Assembly: GCF_000227135.1 (NCBI RefSeq)
Contig: NC_018255.1
Span: forward strand, 901,437-965,436
DNA: 64,000 nt
From: Leishmania donovani
Lineage: Eukaryota; Euglenozoa; Kinetoplastea; Trypanosomatida; Trypanosomatidae
Reading direction: 5' to 3'
Shown piece by piece: positions 61,252-64,000 of this stretch (within the stretch, counting starts at the first letter, position 1; every line of letters begins with the position of its first letter). The notes below the pieces were generated by a model. That model was not told the DNA's origin. It searched no databases and saw only the letters and a program-made list of their open reading frames with translations. The position numbers were made by a program, and so were the translations under genes.

Positions 61252-64000
61252 GCGCCGCAGACCTGCCGGGTGCGCGTGCGGAGAGCGAGAGGCGGCGGCA
61301 TCGATGGTGGTAGAGATAGGCATGAGGGCGGAGAGAAGGGGAGTGGGTAGGATAAGCCGCACCACTTTTTCTAGAGGTTTGCCGTTCCTTTTCTCCCTGT
61401 TGGCGTTCTGCCCGCTACGCTCGGCAGCCTCCACGCCCTCCGCCTGCCCGCAAGTCCGAAACACGCGCACACACCCTTCTCCTCACCTCTCTTCTAGCAC
61501 CTATCCCGTGTATGTATATGTCTGTCTGTATGTATGCGACGATGCTCGAATGTGTCTCTCTGGGTTCATTGGTTGTGTGCGTGTGTGTGTGTGTGTGTCT
61601 ACCCTTCCCTCTTGCCTGTCCGCTCGTTAATGACTCCGCCCCCTTTTTTTTGTGGTGGCTGAAAACATGTTTCTCTTCTTGTTTCGGTGCCTCCTACCCT
61701 CCCTCCCTCCCTCTCTCCTGCCCGCCTGCCCGCTTGTGTGTGTGTGTGTGTCCGTGCCTGCCCCCTTTAGTTCTTCCCTCTCTTTCAGTTTTGTTTCACT
61801 TCTGTGGGCTCTTTCTTCATTGACTTTCTTTCGCCGACTCACTGTGCTGGTTCGTGCGTGTGCCTATGTCTGTGTGCTATGGGGGCGAGGATGGGTGCGC
61901 ACGTTGCTGTGCATGATAACAGGCGTTCTCGCCTTCTCACCGCGTTCCATCTCGTGATGGCCGCCACGCATCTTTTTCCCCATCTTGCCTGTTCCTCTCT
62001 GTATTCTTGTCGCTGTCGTGCTTGCTCGTGCGCCTGTGGAATGCGCAGGGGGAGGGCAGGAAGGACGGGGCTCGACAACGTGCGCTTCTCCTCGTCCTAG
62101 ACACACGTGCTCTGTCTCTCTCTCCATCGGTTGCTGCTCATGCGTTTTCCTTTGCGCATGCAGTGCTGGGCGTTTTTCCTTGTTTCTTTTCACAGAGACG
62201 CAGGATGGAGAGGCAGCGCAACGCATCCGCGTGCTCGTGTGCTTAAAGTGCGCTTCTGCGTCATGGAGCACGCAAGACAGTGCACGAGGCGGGGAGGGGA
62301 TGCGGATTCAGTCGAGGAAGGCGCGCGTATGTATGGGTGAGGGAGGAGGGAGGGTATGGAATGCTCGCTGAGGATGGCGCGTTGTGCTTGGCGAACAAAA
62401 AGAGCTGAAAGAGAGGAGAGAATAAGCAAGTAAAACGGAAAAAAAACAAGTAGATGAGAACAGTGCACTTCTTTATGGAACTAAAGCAACGCACGCACAC
62501 GCACACAGAGGCAGACAGACGCGACGCCGATCGCGTGCCTCAAGTGCCATGAGGCAAAAAAAACAAAAGGAACAACAACAACGAACACACGTACACACAC
62601 ACGCAGCAAGGGAGCATGCCGTAAAGGTCGCACGGCGGAGAAGGTGGTGTGGTGTGGGGGAGGAGGGAGGGGGGCCAAAGGGGAAAAAGGAAATGCCTCT
62701 AAGAACGAGCGACAGGAAAAGAAAACGTTGCGACTGGCCGCTCTTCTCTTCCTCCCCGCCGCTCGTTGTATCTCTCTCACACCCTCGAAGACGGCGAAGC
62801 CGCCGCAGAGAAGAGGAGACAGAGAGGAGGCAAATATGGAAGAGGCGGAGAGCGAGAAGGCCTATGAGAGGGGTCGTGTCTGTATGTCTTCATGCTGTGC
62901 TGTTTTTTGTGTAATGCTGGCGTATTGTTGTAGTTGCGCGCGTGTGTATGCAACTGTGTATGTAGGAGTGCGTATGTGCCTCTGGTTCTTCGCCCCTTAG
63001 CCCGCCTTCTTCCCTCTTTTTCGAGGTGTCAAGTCCGCCCTCGCCTTCGTGCGTGCCCGCCTCTTTTCAGTGGCCCCCCTTTTTTGGCTTTCATTCCTGT
63101 GTCGCGGGTGGGCGTGCGAGTGCGCGTGTGTGTGTCGCAAGTACGCGTCTCTCTCTGTGTTCGTTCTATGCGCCTCTGCAGCTCTCTTTGCCCTCTCTCG
63201 ACCGCGGCCGTTTCTCCTTGTTAGCGCGTTTTCGAAGACCATGACGCACATCTTCTCCCCCACCGACTACACACGCACACGCGCGCCTTCACAGAGAGGG
63301 AGAGAGACGTATGAACGTACCTGAAACCGTCTCACCACCGTCATCGCCATCACCCGCGACTGCCCTTTTTGTTTTGCAATCGCACCCTTACCGTCCACCA
63401 CGACTAACCCCACGATGTCGGAGATGAGCAGGACACGCGACACCATCAGAATGCCCCCCCCCCTCCCCCCCATCTCTGACTTGGCGCGTTTATTGTTGTG
63501 ATCCTCATCTCATCGTTGACCCGGGCCGTTTCTTTCCCAACCGGCATCTGTCTATATCTTTTTCTCATGGGCATAACCAAAGCGGTCACAGGATCTTAAC
63601 TTAACGGAATGGTCGCACCATCGACAAGGGAGGTGGGAAAAAAAAAACGCACGCAGACACACAACAACAGAGGGCTGCGCTTGAGGCTGCGCAGCGCAGA
63701 ATCACAGGAGAAGAGGTGCGCCGCACAGGCGTGCTGATACGCACGCACATACAGCTGAAGTATCTTTCTGTTGGGGCTGCAGTGAAGACGCCAACGAAGG
63801 AGCTAAGGGCGCTGCGTCACGCTGGATATCTGTCTACGCGCCATGATGCACCCCCATCCTTTTTCCAGCCGCCACCACTATCCATGCTACTGGCACGGCT
63901 GCTCTTGCATCGACGGCGACGACCGTGCAGGGTGTGGGCGTGAGCGCTTTACCCCCCCCCCTCCCCCCCCCGCACCCGCAGATCCCTTTCTGCGCCTTCT
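61252..64000 (+). other. Intergenic region to the end of the window (2.7 kb)
   Basis: I see no gene. The sequence is TG-rich (about 61576-61598, 61735-61752) and pyrimidine-rich in the first half, purine-rich at 62370-62460 and 62640-62730, and ends with poly-C runs (about 63454-63470 and 63952-63970). It probably holds the 3' UTR of the E2 gene and the start of the 5' region of a gene beyond the window. Confidence 0.5.

Noticed and set aside
60010..61470. 486-codon minus-strand open frame over the E2 gene
   Set aside because: Antisense shadow of a clear succinyltransferase gene with the same compositional bias.

Overview
This window is nuclear DNA from a trypanosomatid, most probably a Leishmania. 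All fifteen intact genes I can support lie on the + strand. They are intron-free, use GC-rich third positions, and are separated by 0.8-3.9 kb of pyrimidine tracts, (CA/TG)n microsatellites and poly-C runs, which is the layout of a polycistronic, trans-spliced gene cluster. From memory, topoisomerase II, eIF3e, mitochondrial SHMT and oxoglutarate dehydrogenase E2 occur in this order on Leishmania chromosome 28. I could not check this, and the species is not determined.

Layout from left to right: nuclear DNA topoisomerase II (1201-5697); eIF2B epsilon (6574-9084); a coiled-coil protein with paired CxxC motifs (10335-12281); eIF3e (13378-14595); a long disordered protein (17699-20413); a decayed promastigote-surface-antigen-like leucine-rich fragment (21431-21859) followed by a ~590 bp dispersed repeat; a cactin homologue (24355-26430); two small conserved basic proteins (27256-28113, 29491-30225) on either side of an assembly gap; mitochondrial-type serine hydroxymethyltransferase (32569-34011); a 1734-residue Patched/NPC1-like membrane protein with a cysteine-rich ectodomain (35852-41056); a second copy of the repeat (42265-42856); MCM6 (44055-46697); a cluster of further repeat copies broken by two 99-base gaps (about 47119-49148); a CEP164-like WW protein (49457-53530); the tRNA m1A58 methyltransferase catalytic subunit TRM61 (54481-55542); RFT1 (56366-58555); and the E2 of 2-oxoglutarate dehydrogenase (60082-61251). 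The last 2.7 kb shows no gene.

The genes do not form one pathway, as is usual for these clusters. Some themes recur: DNA replication and topology (TOP2, MCM6), translation initiation and initiator-tRNA modification (eIF2B epsilon, eIF3e, TRM61), mitochondrial one-carbon and TCA metabolism (SHMT, E2), and RNA splicing (cactin). The most notable items are the Patched-like protein with its CGVCGG cysteine repeats, the CEP164-like basal-body candidate, the surface-antigen relic, and the repeat cluster. In that cluster the sequences on both sides of each gap are copies of each other, which suggests false duplication by the assembly.

Starts were placed at the first in-frame ATG consistent with family alignments. 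Domain and family names come from reading the translations, not from any search.
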